Assembly: GCF_001510665.1 (NCBI RefSeq)
Contig: NZ_LMTI01000004.1
Span: 62,001 to 126,000, forward strand
From: Bacillus sp. FJAT-27445
Lineage (GTDB): Bacteria; Bacillota; Bacilli; Bacillales; Cytobacillaceae
DNA: 64,000 nt
Direction: 5' to 3'
The stretch's first letter is position 1. Every line of letters starts with the position of its first letter. Positions 26,180-34,972 of the stretch are shown here, in pieces. The position numbers and the translations under genes were made by a program. Below the pieces are notes generated by a model, which ran no database searches, was not told the origin of the DNA, and worked only from the letters and a program-made list of their open reading frames with translations.

Positions 26180-26211
26180 GGGATATCCAATTTTGGATAT
26201 CTCTTTTTTTT
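26179..26211 (+). terminator. 25-nt direct repeat, right copy, with terminator T-run
   Basis: This is an exact copy of 25546-25570. GGATATCCAA pairs with TTGGATATC, followed by TCTTTTTTTT, making a complete intrinsic terminator. It was probably the terminator of the deleted binding-protein gene. Confidence 0.75.
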
Positions 26212-26332
26212 GAAGATTAAATTAGTAGATATATTGTAAAACATAGTAAAGAAATCGAAATTAAAGAGACAGAATATTTCTTATAATTAGACAAACATTA
26301 ATACGTTAAAACACTACGGGAGGGTATAAGTA

Positions 26333-27895
26333 ATGAGATTACCATCAGGGATAGGGAAATTATTTATTGTTATAATGATATTCCTCGTCATTACTGGCTG
26401 TTCAACCGGCCAGAAAACCAGCAACAATGCCACTGGAGAGGGGAAGGCAGATAATGGCGGTACTCTAGTTATTGCACGTTTATCAGACGCTGAGAACTTA
26501 GATCATCATTTTATGTCGACCATCAATTCAGCTAGCGTCACACACAACAAAATTTATGAAGGGTTAGTCGGGAGAGATAAAAATGCCGAGATTAAACCTT
26601 TGTTAGCAGAAGAGTGGAACCAGCTTGATGATTTAACATGGGAGTTTAAGTTAAGAAAAGGGGTTACATTTCACGATGGCACTGATTTTAAAGCAGATGC
26701 AGTGAAAGCGACCTTTGACCGTCTGTTAGATCCAGATGTCGGATCACCAAGAGCAATTGTATTTAAAATGGTAAAAGAAGTAAAGGTTATTGACGACTAT
26801 ACTGTTCAATTTACTCTAAGTGAGCCATTTTCACCCTTACTTTCGATTCTCGCAAGTCATGAAGGCGGAATTATTAGTCCAAAAGCAATTGAGAAATTTG
26901 GAAAGGATATTATTAATGAACCAAATGGTACAGGTCCGTTTGTTTTTGAGTCCTGGGCATCGGGTAAAGAAATTGTCTTTAAGAAGAATGACAACTACTG
27001 GGGAACGAAAGCTAACGTAGATAAGGTTGTATTTAAGGTTGTCCCTGAAGAGACGACTAGAATCTCAATGGTGGAAACAGGGGAGGCGCATATCGCCGAA
27101 CCACTATCCGTGCCAATGATGGACATAGTGAAATCATCCCAAGCAAGTAAAGTTTATCGAAGTGAGGGATATGGAACGGAATTTATCGGTTTTAATGTAC
27201 AAAAGCCACCATTTAATGATGTTCGTGTTCGGAAAGCAATCTCCCATGCCGTTGAAATGGATTCAATTATAAAAGGCGTATTCAATAATGTTGGAAAAAA
27301 AGCCGATTCGACAATGGGGTCAAAAGTTTTCGGATATAATCCCAATTTGAAAGCCTATGAGTATAACCTTAACGAAGCGAAAAAATTACTCGCCGAAGCA
27401 GGTTATGCAGATGGCCTTGAAATAAACTTAATAACGATGGATAGTAAAGAAAGAATCAATATGGCAGAAGTCCTTCAATCGCAATTAAAAGGAATCGGGG
27501 TAAATATTAAGATTGAGGTTATGGAATATGGTGCATTTGTCCAAAAATTATATGGCGCAGATACCCAAATGTTTTTATTAAGCTGGAGAAATGCTACTGG
27601 GGATGGAGATTATAACCAATACAATCAATTTCACTCGTCCTCTCACGGAGCATCAGGAAATGCATTTTTCTACAGTAATAAAGAGGTTGACAGCTTAATA
27701 GAAGCTGCACGCCGAGAAAAAGATCAGGAAAAACGTATAGAACTATATGCTAAGTCACAGGAATTAGAAATGGAAGATGCGGTATACATCCCAGTCCGTG
27801 TAATTGAAAACCTTGCCGCAATTGGTAAAAACGTTGAAGGTTTTTCAATGAGTCCGTCAGGATATTTGGAAATCAATCAGGTTACAATTAAATAA
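26333..27895 (+). CDS. Dipeptide/oligopeptide-type ABC binding lipoprotein, 1
   Basis: The 520-residue protein has a signal peptide with lipobox ITGC (Cys23) and a family-5 solute-binding domain (DppA/OppA/NikA class). Diagnostic segments are WEFKLRKGVTFHDGTDFKAD, GTGPFVFESWASG, NDVRVRKAISHAVEMDSI and ATGDGDYNQYNQFHSSSHG. It should load a substrate such as a peptide or heterocycle onto the dppBCDF-type permease encoded 5-7 kb downstream on the other strand. It is a close paralogue of the protein encoded at 34973 and of the stump at 25431. GGGAGGG precedes the start. It is monocistronic, closed by the hairpin at 27905. Confidence 0.92.
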   Translation: MRLPSGIGKLFIVIMIFLVITGCSTGQKTSNNATGEGKADNGGTLVIARLSDAENLDHHFMSTINSASVTHNKIYEGLVGRDKNAEIKPLLAEEWNQLDDLTWEFKLRKGVTFHDGTDFKADAVKATFDRLLDPDVGSPRAIVFKMVKEVKVIDDYTVQFTLSEPFSPLLSILASHEGGIISPKAIEKFGKDIINEPNGTGPFVFESWASGKEIVFKKNDNYWGTKANVDKVVFKVVPEETTRISMVETGEAHIAEPLSVPMMDIVKSSQASKVYRSEGYGTEFIGFNVQKPPFNDVRVRKAISHAVEMDSIIKGVFNNVGKKADSTMGSKVFGYNPNLKAYEYNLNEAKKLLAEAGYADGLEINLITMDSKERINMAEVLQSQLKGIGVNIKIEVMEYGAFVQKLYGADTQMFLLSWRNATGDGDYNQYNQFHSSSHGASGNAFFYSNKEVDSLIEAARREKDQEKRIELYAKSQELEMEDAVYIPVRVIENLAAIGKNVEGFSMSPSGYLEINQVTIK

Positions 27896-27904
27896 TCAAT
27901 GACC

Positions 27905-27935
27905 AAAGGGATATCTATGCTGGATATCCCTTTTT
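27905..27935. terminator. Intrinsic terminator between converging genes
   Basis: AAAGGGATATC (27905-27915) pairs with GATATCCC plus TTT (27923-27933) and is followed by further T residues. It ends the binding-protein transcript, and A residues in the 5' arm allow leftward use for the symporter gene. Confidence 0.85.
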
Positions 27936-27955
27936 ACCGTTCCTAGTATTCCTAT

Positions 27956-29269
27956 CTACTGATTTTCAATTCTTTTATAGTTTAGTAATTGATACAGTAA
28001 CACAACCAAACAAGTAATGGTGGGAATGGCAAAGCTCAACAATACCGCTGCAAAATTATCTATTACTAATAAAAATAGGGATCCACCGCATGCTCCGATA
28101 ATTGCTGAAAAGGGGACAATGAACGGCTGCACCTTTTTACTAAGAATGATCGTAAGCATCGGACTTATTATAGCTGCATAAATATTCCCAAAGACAAACA
28201 ATAATTTAACGGGAACAGGAGACTGGATACTGACGATTATAAGTAAAAATAAACATATTGCACCAGAGAATATAATGGTATATTTCCATTTTTCATTATT
28301 CGTTAGGGAACGAAAAACTCCCATTATATTTTTTATAAATAGGCTTGTCATTGCGGTTAGCTCCGCGCTCATCGTAGAGGCGATAGCGCTAAAGCAAAAT
28401 ACCACAAATAAGAGAATTAGGACGGTTGATTGAATTTTGTTTACTAATTCAGGAAATAAAGAATAAATATCTTCGAACCCTTTTCCAAATAAAACAATCA
28501 TTATAAATAAAGAGAATGCCAGCGGGATGGTAGCCCAGATTAATCCTGTTAAGGCAAAGGTTAGACGAATCTTGTTTTTTTTGAGAATAAATATTCTCTG
28601 CCAAGTGGCCGGGTCTATCAAAATTTGACCAAAAAAAACGAAAATGGCAATAAAAATAAACCAAAAAGCATCAGTGTTTTTTATATAAAATATATAGGGA
28701 TGATATAATTTTATTCCGTCATATACAGGGTAAACACCATCTTGGATGAAAAAGTAGACAGGAATAATGAGAACAGCTGCAAAGATGACGGTAACATTCA
28801 CACCCGCCAGCTGATGCAGTCTCTGCATTCCGCCAATTCCTCCTATAAAAAAACAAAAAGTTAAAAAAAATAACATCCCCATAAAGACGGGAATTGGAAA
28901 AATCATTTGAATCAGAATTCCAGCGCCTACTGCCTGGATGAATAAGGAGTAAAGGCTTGTAATCGTAAGCACAGTTACCATACACCAATAGCCGTTAGCT
29001 GTTAATTTTTGCTGCAATACATCCCCAATTGTTTGTTGATCTGGAAAATCTCCATAGATTTTTTTTGCCAACAGGCCAAATAAAATAAGGCAAAAAGCTC
29101 CAACTAAAGAATACCCTATCCCACCAATCAATCCATATTGAATCAATGTTTGTGGCGAAGAAAGAATCGTATTTCCTGTTACCCAACGGGATAACAAACT
29201 AACAACTCCAAAACCCACCCCGAGTTTAATCGTTCCGCTTATATAATTGTTATAATCAATTTTTTTCAA
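27956..29269 (-). CDS. Sodium/solute symporter-like membrane protein, co-encoded with a two-component system
   Basis: The 437-residue protein is strongly hydrophobic with about 11-12 predicted spans. The loop LIDPATWQRIFILKKNKIR resembles the conserved DxxxWQRxF segment of the SSS (solute:sodium symporter) family, and SAIASTMSAELTAMTSLF matches the family's sodium-site helix (TM8, ...A.ISTxxxxL...). It would import a small organic solute with Na+. Its start overlaps the stop codon of the response-regulator gene (ATGA), so expression is coupled to the kinase and regulator. SSS-type domains also serve as sensors (CbrA carries one fused to a kinase), so a dual transport and sensing role is plausible inference. 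The substrate is unknown; pyrimidine-like compounds would fit the neighbourhood. Confidence 0.75.
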   Translation of the reverse strand: MKKIDYNNYISGTIKLGVGFGVVSLLSRWVTGNTILSSPQTLIQYGLIGGIGYSLVGAFCLILFGLLAKKIYGDFPDQQTIGDVLQQKLTANGYWCMVTVLTITSLYSLFIQAVGAGILIQMIFPIPVFMGMLFFLTFCFFIGGIGGMQRLHQLAGVNVTVIFAAVLIIPVYFFIQDGVYPVYDGIKLYHPYIFYIKNTDAFWFIFIAIFVFFGQILIDPATWQRIFILKKNKIRLTFALTGLIWATIPLAFSLFIMIVLFGKGFEDIYSLFPELVNKIQSTVLILLFVVFCFSAIASTMSAELTAMTSLFIKNIMGVFRSLTNNEKWKYTIIFSGAICLFLLIIVSIQSPVPVKLLFVFGNIYAAIISPMLTIILSKKVQPFIVPFSAIIGACGGSLFLLVIDNFAAVLLSFAIPTITCLVVLLYQLLNYKRIENQ

Positions 29270-29958
29270 TGAAAAGACTCCCTCAGGCGATAATCCCTAG
29301 GTGATTGTCCAGTTGCTTTCCTGAAAATTTGGCTAAAATAATGCTGGCTGTTAAATCCGCATTTTTCGGATATGGTACTGATGCTTAAGTCGGGGTATTC
29401 AATTAGCATTTTTTGTGCTTCCCTTAAACGATATTCATTTAAATATTCAGAGAAGCCTATCCCGACTTCTTCGTGAAATTTTCTGCTTAAATAGGCAGAG
29501 TTAATATGAATCTTTGAAGCCAAGTAATTTAACGTTAATTTTTCACTATATTCCTGATGGATAATTCTTAATGCGCTTACTATTTGGTCTGAATAACGGG
29601 CCAATCTCTCATATTTGCCTAATACAGAGATTAGTTCTTCTTCAATAATTGGCTTTGTAATGTAATCGACAACGCCAAGTCTGATTGAGGTTTGGGCATA
29701 TTGGAAATTTTGAAATGCCGTAACGATAATAATGTCCATGGAGTATGAACTCATTAACTCCCCTGCCAATTCCAAGCCGGTTTTACCCGGCATTTGGATA
29801 TCAAGGAAGGCAAGGAAAATGTCATGCTGCTTAACGATTTGCAATGCAATCGATGCATCTTGAGCCTTGAAAATTTTCCAATTTGGAAATTTTTTTTGTA
29901 TTAAGTATTCCAGTTGCTCCAATTCCAAGGGTTCATCATCTACAAGCAGGATATTCAT
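29266..29958 (-). CDS. Response regulator, receiver plus AraC DNA-binding domain
   Basis: The 230-residue protein has a receiver domain (MNILLVDDEPLE, phosphorylation Asp53 in AFLDIQMPGKTG, TKP near residue 102). It is followed directly by an AraC-type double helix-turn-helix (YLASKIHINSAYLSRKF and ISEKCGFNSQHYFSQIFRKA). The long middle region seen in YesN is absent, so this is a compact form. It is phosphorylated by the kinase encoded 12 nt upstream and should regulate the symporter gene that it overlaps, and possibly the nearby ABC and amidohydrolase genes (inference). The start follows AAGGAGGTG. Confidence 0.92.
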   Translation of the reverse strand: MNILLVDDEPLELEQLEYLIQKKFPNWKIFKAQDASIALQIVKQHDIFLAFLDIQMPGKTGLELAGELMSSYSMDIIIVTAFQNFQYAQTSIRLGVVDYITKPIIEEELISVLGKYERLARYSDQIVSALRIIHQEYSEKLTLNYLASKIHINSAYLSRKFHEEVGIGFSEYLNEYRLREAQKMLIEYPDLSISTISEKCGFNSQHYFSQIFRKATGQSPRDYRLRESFH

Positions 29959-29970
29959 TGAAGCACCTCC

Positions 29971-30720
29971 TTAAATTTCTAACTTTAGCATAAAAGGAAA
30001 AATAGCTAAAACCCTTGTCCCATCATCTTCGTTAATTAACTGTACAGATGTTTCACTGTTTGGGAATAATAAATCCAGCCTTTTAGTAATGTTCTCTAAA
30101 CCTAAACCACTTTCGTAAGAAAACTCTGCATGATTTTCAACAGAGTTGTTCCATACGGTTATATGGATTTCTTGATGCTTTTTCTCGATGGATATTTTTA
30201 AAAAAGCTTCTCCGATAACTTTTTCAAAGGCATGTTTAAAAGCATTTTCGACAATGGTCTGTATTAAAAAAGGTATGGTTATTGCTTGTGTAATGTTTGC
30301 ATCGAATGAGAATTCATAATGGAGTTTATCCCTGAATCGGATTTTCTGTATTTCTAAATAATAATTTACATAGTTTAGTTCATCTTCAATAGTGATAAAG
30401 GTATTATTTGTTTGATACTTAAACTTAAGTAACTTTGATAGAGTTTCAATCGAATGGATTAATTCTGTTTTTCGCTCCAGCCTTGCAAGACTGAGGATCG
30501 AGTTTAAAGTATTAAAAAGGAAATGGGGCTGAATTTCTTGGTTTAATTGATTATAAAGAGCTTTTTGTAGCTCCCGTTCTAATGAAATTTCCCTTTTTTG
30601 CTTTTCCAGCAAATCAATGCGCTTTTCAAAAATAAACAAAAATAGTAAGGTAAATGCCCCCAGCAAAGGTGCCAGAACAGCAATCATGATACTAAGGGAG
30701 AAGGCTTCCACAGTTAACAT
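29971..30720 (-). CDS. Short LytS/YesM-type sensor histidine kinase
   Basis: The 249-residue kinase has a single hydrophobic segment at about residues 7-31, a short coiled-coil linker, the phospho-accepting His66 in IQPHFLFNTLN, a dimerisation helix and a HATPase domain (QTIVENAFKHAFEK, then LGLENITKRLDLLF). There is no extracellular sensing domain, which is unusual and suggests that the signal comes from a partner, most simply the co-encoded symporter. AAAGGAG lies nine nt before the start. It is the first gene of a three-gene leftward unit and is separated from the upstream ABC operon by a terminator. Confidence 0.9.
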   Translation of the reverse strand: MLTVEAFSLSIMIAVLAPLLGAFTLLFLFIFEKRIDLLEKQKREISLERELQKALYNQLNQEIQPHFLFNTLNSILSLARLERKTELIHSIETLSKLLKFKYQTNNTFITIEDELNYVNYYLEIQKIRFRDKLHYEFSFDANITQAITIPFLIQTIVENAFKHAFEKVIGEAFLKISIEKKHQEIHITVWNNSVENHAEFSYESGLGLENITKRLDLLFPNSETSVQLINEDDGTRVLAIFPFMLKLEI

Positions 30721-30745
30721 ATACGAGGATCTCCTTTAAATGAAG

Positions 30746-30773
30746 AAAAGGGAGGCTTATTCTCCCCCCTTTA
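30746..30773 (-). terminator. Terminator of the leftward ABC transporter operon
   Basis: Read on the minus strand, AAAGGGGGGAG pairs with CTCCCTTT around AATAAGC, followed by TCTTC. It lies 45-70 nt past the end of the dppF-like gene and just before the kinase gene. Confidence 0.7.
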
Positions 30774-30815
30774 AATACTATTTTACAATACTTCTATATT
30801 TTTTGAAAATACTTT

Positions 30816-31808
30816 CTATACAAATTTTTCCGCATAATGGCAGCTGACTATATGATTTTCACCCATTTCCCTTAATGCAGGTTCTTCGTTCTTACACATT
30901 TCCGTTGCAAATGGGCAGCGTGTATGGAAGCGACAGCCGCTGGGCGGGTTGATAGGCGAAGGGACATCTCCTTTTAACATAATCCTCTCTCTTTTGATTT
31001 TTGGATTAGGAACAGGAATGGACGAAAGCAATGCCTGCGTATAAGGATGAAGTGGTGAATCGAATAAATCTTTTTTGTCCGCAATTTCAACTATTTTACC
31101 TAAGTACATGACCATGATACGATCCGAAATATGTCTTACTACACTTAAATCATGTGATATGAAAAGAAAAGTTAAGCCAAACTGATTTTGGAGCTTTTTT
31201 AATAGATTAAGAATTTGCGCTTGGATCGATACATCCAAGGCAGAAACAGCTTCGTCACAGATGATTAATTTTGGATTAACGGCCAGTGCTCTGGCAATGC
31301 CAATTCTTTGGCGCTGGCCGCCGCTGAATTCATGGGGATAGCGGTCAAGCGCTTCTGACGGCAGACCTACATAGCCAAGCAATTCAAGCATTCTTTCCAT
31401 CCTTTTGGGTTTCGCAACTACATCCTGAATCGCCATTGCTTCATTTAAAATTTGTTTTACTGTTTGGCGAGGGTTGAGGGAGGCGAACGGGTCCTGGAAG
31501 ATGACCTGCAAATCACCTCTAAGTTTTCTCATTTCAATTCTATTTAAATCGAGAATGTTTTGTCCGGAATAATAGACTTTTCCGCCGGTTGGCTCATCAA
31601 GCCTTAGAATTGCCCTGCCGGTGGTTGATTTGCCACAGCCCGATTCACCTACAATACTTAATGTTTCGCCTTCGAATAAATGGAAGGATACATCGTCAAC
31701 TGCTTTTACATATGTTTTTGGCTTAAAGATGGAGTCTGTTTTAACAGAGAAATATTGTTTTAAATGTTCCACCTGCAATAATACTTTCTTTTCAGCTGCA
31801 GTCTGCAT
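30816..31808 (-). CDS. dppF: Dipeptide/oligopeptide ABC transporter ATP-binding protein (DppF/OppF type)
   Basis: The 330-residue ATPase has Walker [12 protein letters not shown], signature FSGGQRQRIGIARALA, Walker B LIICDEAVSALD and the C-terminal oligopeptide/dipeptide transporter extension with CRFHTRCPFA and a further cysteine in MCKNEEP (possible iron-sulfur or metal cluster of this family). It pairs with the DppD-like ATPase to energise uptake at the inner face of the membrane. Its ATG overlaps the last base of the upstream gene's stop. It is the last gene of the leftward dppCBDF unit. Confidence 0.93.
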   Translation of the reverse strand: MQTAAEKKVLLQVEHLKQYFSVKTDSIFKPKTYVKAVDDVSFHLFEGETLSIVGESGCGKSTTGRAILRLDEPTGGKVYYSGQNILDLNRIEMRKLRGDLQVIFQDPFASLNPRQTVKQILNEAMAIQDVVAKPKRMERMLELLGYVGLPSEALDRYPHEFSGGQRQRIGIARALAVNPKLIICDEAVSALDVSIQAQILNLLKKLQNQFGLTFLFISHDLSVVRHISDRIMVMYLGKIVEIADKKDLFDSPLHPYTQALLSSIPVPNPKIKRERIMLKGDVPSPINPPSGCRFHTRCPFATEMCKNEEPALREMGENHIVSCHYAEKFV

Positions 31809-32827
31809 TATTTAACGGCCTCCATTTCTTCAGCTTGGCCTGTCCATTGATCTGTATACATCCAGCAGCGAACTTTAACTCCATCAGGTTGTTCAATCAA
31901 CTCGGGCTGTTTCTCCAAACAGATAGGTTGTTGAAAAGGGCACCTGGATGCAAATCGGCAACCCGCTGGCAGGTTATAGGGACTTGGGACACTGCCTTCA
32001 ATTGTTTGCAATTCTTCTTGATCCTCGTGGATTTTAGGTAATGATGCCAATAATCCGCGTGTATAGGGATGCCTTGGGTTTTCAAAAATTTTCTCGGTCG
32101 GTGCATGTTCAATGATATTGCCGGAGTACATGACTGCAACCGTGTCACATGTTTCAGCTACAACACCTAAATCGTGAGTGATTAATATGACACCCATTCC
32201 TAATTCGTTTTGCAAGTCTTTAATTAACTCCAGTATTTGCGCTTGAATGGTCACATCCAGCGCGGTTGTTGGTTCATCGGCAATTAAGACTTCCGGTGTA
32301 CAGGCAAGGGCCATCGCAATCATAACCCGCTGGCGCATTCCGCCGCTTAACTGGAAAGGTTCTTGTTTTGCTCTTTTTTCCGGAGAGGGGATTCCCACCA
32401 GTTTAAGCATTTCGACTGCTTTTTCCCAGGCAGCTTTCTTAGCCAATTTTTGATGCAATCTCAATGCCTCTGCTATTTGCTCTCCAACAGGAATAACAGG
32501 GTTTAAAGAAGTCATCGGTTCTTGGAAAATCATCGAAATTTTATTTCCACGGATTTTTCTCATCTCATCTTCGGACAACGCCACTAAATCCTTACCTTTA
32601 AAAAGAACTTGTCCGCCAGCTATTTTCCCGGGAGGGGAGGGAATTAAGCGCAGAATTGAAAGAGAGGTTATACTTTTTCCACATCCGGATTCACCAACGA
32701 TTCCTAATGTTTCACCTTTATGCAGTGAGAAATCAATACCATCCACTGCTTTACTTACACCGCGTTTTGTAGAAAAATGTGTTTTTAAACCTTTTACCTC
32801 TAAAATGGGTCTGTTTGTCAAACTCAT
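31808..32827 (-). CDS. dppD: Dipeptide/oligopeptide ABC transporter ATP-binding protein (DppD/OppD type)
   Basis: The 339-residue ATPase has Walker [11 protein letters not shown], the [13 protein letters not shown]-loop typical of DppD, signature [17 protein letters not shown], Walker [14 protein letters not shown] and the C-terminal cysteine segment [14 protein letters not shown]. It forms the heterodimeric ATPase of a peptide-class importer with the DppF-like protein. It follows the DppB-like permease gene by 16 nt and overlaps the next by one base. The two binding lipoproteins in the window probably both use this transporter. Confidence 0.93.
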   Translation of the reverse strand: MSLTNRPILEVKGLKTHFSTKRGVSKAVDGIDFSLHKGETLGIVGESGCGKSITSLSILRLIPSPPGKIAGGQVLFKGKDLVALSEDEMRKIRGNKISMIFQEPMTSLNPVIPVGEQIAEALRLHQKLAKKAAWEKAVEMLKLVGIPSPEKRAKQEPFQLSGGMRQRVMIAMALACTPEVLIADEPTTALDVTIQAQILELIKDLQNELGMGVILITHDLGVVAETCDTVAVMYSGNIIEHAPTEKIFENPRHPYTRGLLASLPKIHEDQEELQTIEGSVPSPYNLPAGCRFASRCPFQQPICLEKQPELIEQPDGVKVRCWMYTDQWTGQAEEMEAVK

Positions 32828-32843
32828 GAGCGTTCACCACCTA

Positions 32844-33773
32844 TTAATTTAATTCAATCCGTTTATTAAAGAAGCGATAAAGAACATCAACAAATAAATT
32901 CACAACCACGAAAACGAGCGAGGCAACTAAAACCCCACCTTGGACCATTGGAAGGTCGCGCATCCGGATTGAGTCAACAATCATTCTTCCTAAACCATTG
33001 ATAGCAAAAATCGACTCGACTAAAACCGTTCCGCCAAGCAAAGAACCAAACTGCAAGCCGACTACAGTTATTACCGGAATTAATGCATTACGCAATGCGT
33101 GCTTATAAACAATCACGCTTTCACGAAGTCCTTTAGCACGCGCGGTTCGTATATAATCCTGGCGAATTACTTCAAGCATACTCGATCTCGTCATTCGGGC
33201 AACAATGGCTGCACCGCCGGCTCCTAATGTAAAAGCGGGAAGGATGACATGAAGGATGCTATCCCATCCAGCTACCGGAAGGATTTGTAATTTTACAGAA
33301 AAGAAATACATCATCATCAACCCAAACCAAAAGCTAGGTAATGAAATCCCTAATAAGGCAACAAGCATGACAGTTGTATCGGTGAGGGAATATGGTTTTA
33401 CGGCAGAGATTATGCCAGCAGTCATCCCTAAGACAATGGTAATGATGATACTGAAGAAAGCAAGCTCCATTGTGATAGGTAATCGTACTAGTATTTCATC
33501 AAGGACTGGCTGGCTGTTTTTTAGGGAAACTCCAAAATCCCCACGAAAAACGTTCACCAAGTAATCAAAGTATTGAATAAAAAGTGGTCTATTTAACCCT
33601 AGTTGATCCCTAAGGCTTTCAATCGTTTCTTTTGATGCACCTTCGCCAGCAAGCAATACGGCTGGGTCTCCTGGTACAAGCTGCATGATAAAAAACACAA
33701 CAAACGTTACCCCAATTATTACTGGAATGGTTTGCATTAATCTTCGTAATATAAACATCAACATGCTGGTCAA
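32844..33773 (-). CDS. dppB: Dipeptide/oligopeptide ABC transporter permease (DppB/OppB type)
   Basis: The 309-residue membrane protein has about six spans. The N-terminal FILRRLMQTIPVIIGVTFVV and the segment LVPGDPAVLLAGEGASKETI are hallmarks of DppB/OppB. The cytoplasmic loop MLEVIRQDYIRTARAKGLRE is the EAA motif that docks the ATPases. It lies six nt downstream of the DppC-like gene, the reverse of the usual B-then-C order. GGAGG precedes its start. Confidence 0.93.
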   Translation of the reverse strand: MTSMLMFILRRLMQTIPVIIGVTFVVFFIMQLVPGDPAVLLAGEGASKETIESLRDQLGLNRPLFIQYFDYLVNVFRGDFGVSLKNSQPVLDEILVRLPITMELAFFSIIITIVLGMTAGIISAVKPYSLTDTTVMLVALLGISLPSFWFGLMMMYFFSVKLQILPVAGWDSILHVILPAFTLGAGGAAIVARMTRSSMLEVIRQDYIRTARAKGLRESVIVYKHALRNALIPVITVVGLQFGSLLGGTVLVESIFAINGLGRMIVDSIRMRDLPMVQGGVLVASLVFVVVNLFVDVLYRFFNKRIELN

Positions 33774-33779
33774 CCTCCT

Positions 33780-34682
33780 CTATTTTTTCATTCTCGGGTC
33801 AAATGCATCACGTAATCCATCACCAAAAATATTAAAACCTAAAACTAGTATTGAAATGGCCAGCCCTGGGAAAATAGCGATGTAGGGTGCAGAGAATAGA
33901 AAATCCCGGCCGCTGCTTAGCATCGTACCCCATTCCGGAGACGGGGGCTGGGCTCCAAGGCCAAGGAAGGAGAGACCTGCTGCTGAGAGAATAACGGTTG
34001 CAAGCCTAAGCGTACCTTGCACAATGATTGGTGAAAGAATATTAGGTAAGATATGCTTGAAAATAATCGTTAAATCATTTGCCCCTAGTGAGCGGATGGC
34101 ATCAATGTATTCAAGCCGTTTAACTTCTAAGGTAGACCCGCGGACGATTCGTGCAAATAACGGAATAGAGTATGCACCTACAGCAATTGTTACATTAATT
34201 AAACCAGGTCCAAGTGCGCTGATAATCGCCAACGCAAGTAATATTCCAGGGAAGGCTAATAGAATATCCATAATTCTCATAATGGTCGAGTCAACCCATT
34301 TTCCATAGTAACCTGAAATCAATCCAAAAATAATACCAAAAAATGCACCAAAGATGACCGCTGTTATTCCGATGCCCATTGAAAGTCTCGACCCATATAG
34401 GATCCTGCTCAAAATATCTCTTCCTTTATCATCGGTGCCCATCCAGTGATCAGCTGATGGAGGTATTAATTTGTTTTCCAATTTAATTTCAAAAGGATCA
34501 TAAGGGGCAAGTAATGGTGCGAATAGGGCAACAACTAAATAAAAAAGAATGATGATAGCCCCAACCATTGCTGCTTTATTTTGAAATAAGATGGATAAGG
34601 AATCTTTCAATTTAGATTCTTTTGGATGATTTATTGTTTGTGTAACCAGAACTGTTTGTTCCGTTTTGACTTCTAACGCCAT
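33780..34682 (-). CDS. dppC: Dipeptide/oligopeptide ABC transporter permease (DppC/OppC type)
   Basis: The 300-residue membrane protein has an N-terminal cytoplasmic tail, the segment APLLAPYDPFEIKLENKLIP and HWMGTDDKGRDILSRILYGS, both diagnostic of DppC/OppC, and the docking loop LEVKRLEYIDAIRSLGANDL. It is the first gene of the leftward transporter operon, transcribed away from the binding-protein gene at 34973 across a 290-nt shared upstream region. AAGGGGGG lies before the start. The gene order C-B-D-F is less common than B-C-D-F. Confidence 0.93.
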   Translation of the reverse strand: MALEVKTEQTVLVTQTINHPKESKLKDSLSILFQNKAAMVGAIIILFYLVVALFAPLLAPYDPFEIKLENKLIPPSADHWMGTDDKGRDILSRILYGSRLSMGIGITAVIFGAFFGIIFGLISGYYGKWVDSTIMRIMDILLAFPGILLALAIISALGPGLINVTIAVGAYSIPLFARIVRGSTLEVKRLEYIDAIRSLGANDLTIIFKHILPNILSPIIVQGTLRLATVILSAAGLSFLGLGAQPPSPEWGTMLSSGRDFLFSAPYIAIFPGLAISILVLGFNIFGDGLRDAFDPRMKK

Positions 34683-34839
34683 GTAAAGCCCCCCTTGTTT
34701 TTAAAAAAGAATACTGTAGCTTCCAGGTAATAGCCCTTCTGCCGTAAAAATTTTGTTATTTGAGTTATGTACAAAATTATCAAAATTTAGTGGAAAGTAA
34801 ATATATTTTAAATTGTTTGTCAATATAGTTAAAATAATC

Positions 34840-34881
34840 GTAAATATTCTGTAAATATATCGGTAAATCTTCTTCTATAAT
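34840..34881. promoter_or_regulatory. Phased GTAAATA repeats in a divergent promoter region
   Basis: GTAAATA occurs at 34840 and 34851 and GTAAATC at 34863, 11 and 12 nt apart, with a further GTAAATA at 34797. A TATAAT lies at 34876-34881, facing the rightward binding-protein gene. Helically phased repeats just upstream of a -10 box suggest a regulator site, but the region is very A/T-rich, so chance cannot be excluded. Confidence 0.3.
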
Positions 34882-34972
34882 GCATATAAGGATTTTAAAG
34901 AAATGAGGTTTATCAATTTTCTTTTTGAATCCAGAATATTAAAAAAATAAAACATAGGAGAGGCGGATTAAA

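Larger units (their letters stand above)
25533..26332. other. 800-nt repeat-rich island between a gene stump and a binding-protein gene
   Basis: There is no credible gene. The island holds two identical 25-nt sequences at its ends, two strong hairpins and two oppositely oriented GC-rich Bacillus-type palindromic repeats, each listed separately. The last ~120 nt are the A/T-rich upstream region of the binding-protein gene, with TATAAT near 26284. Confidence 0.6.
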
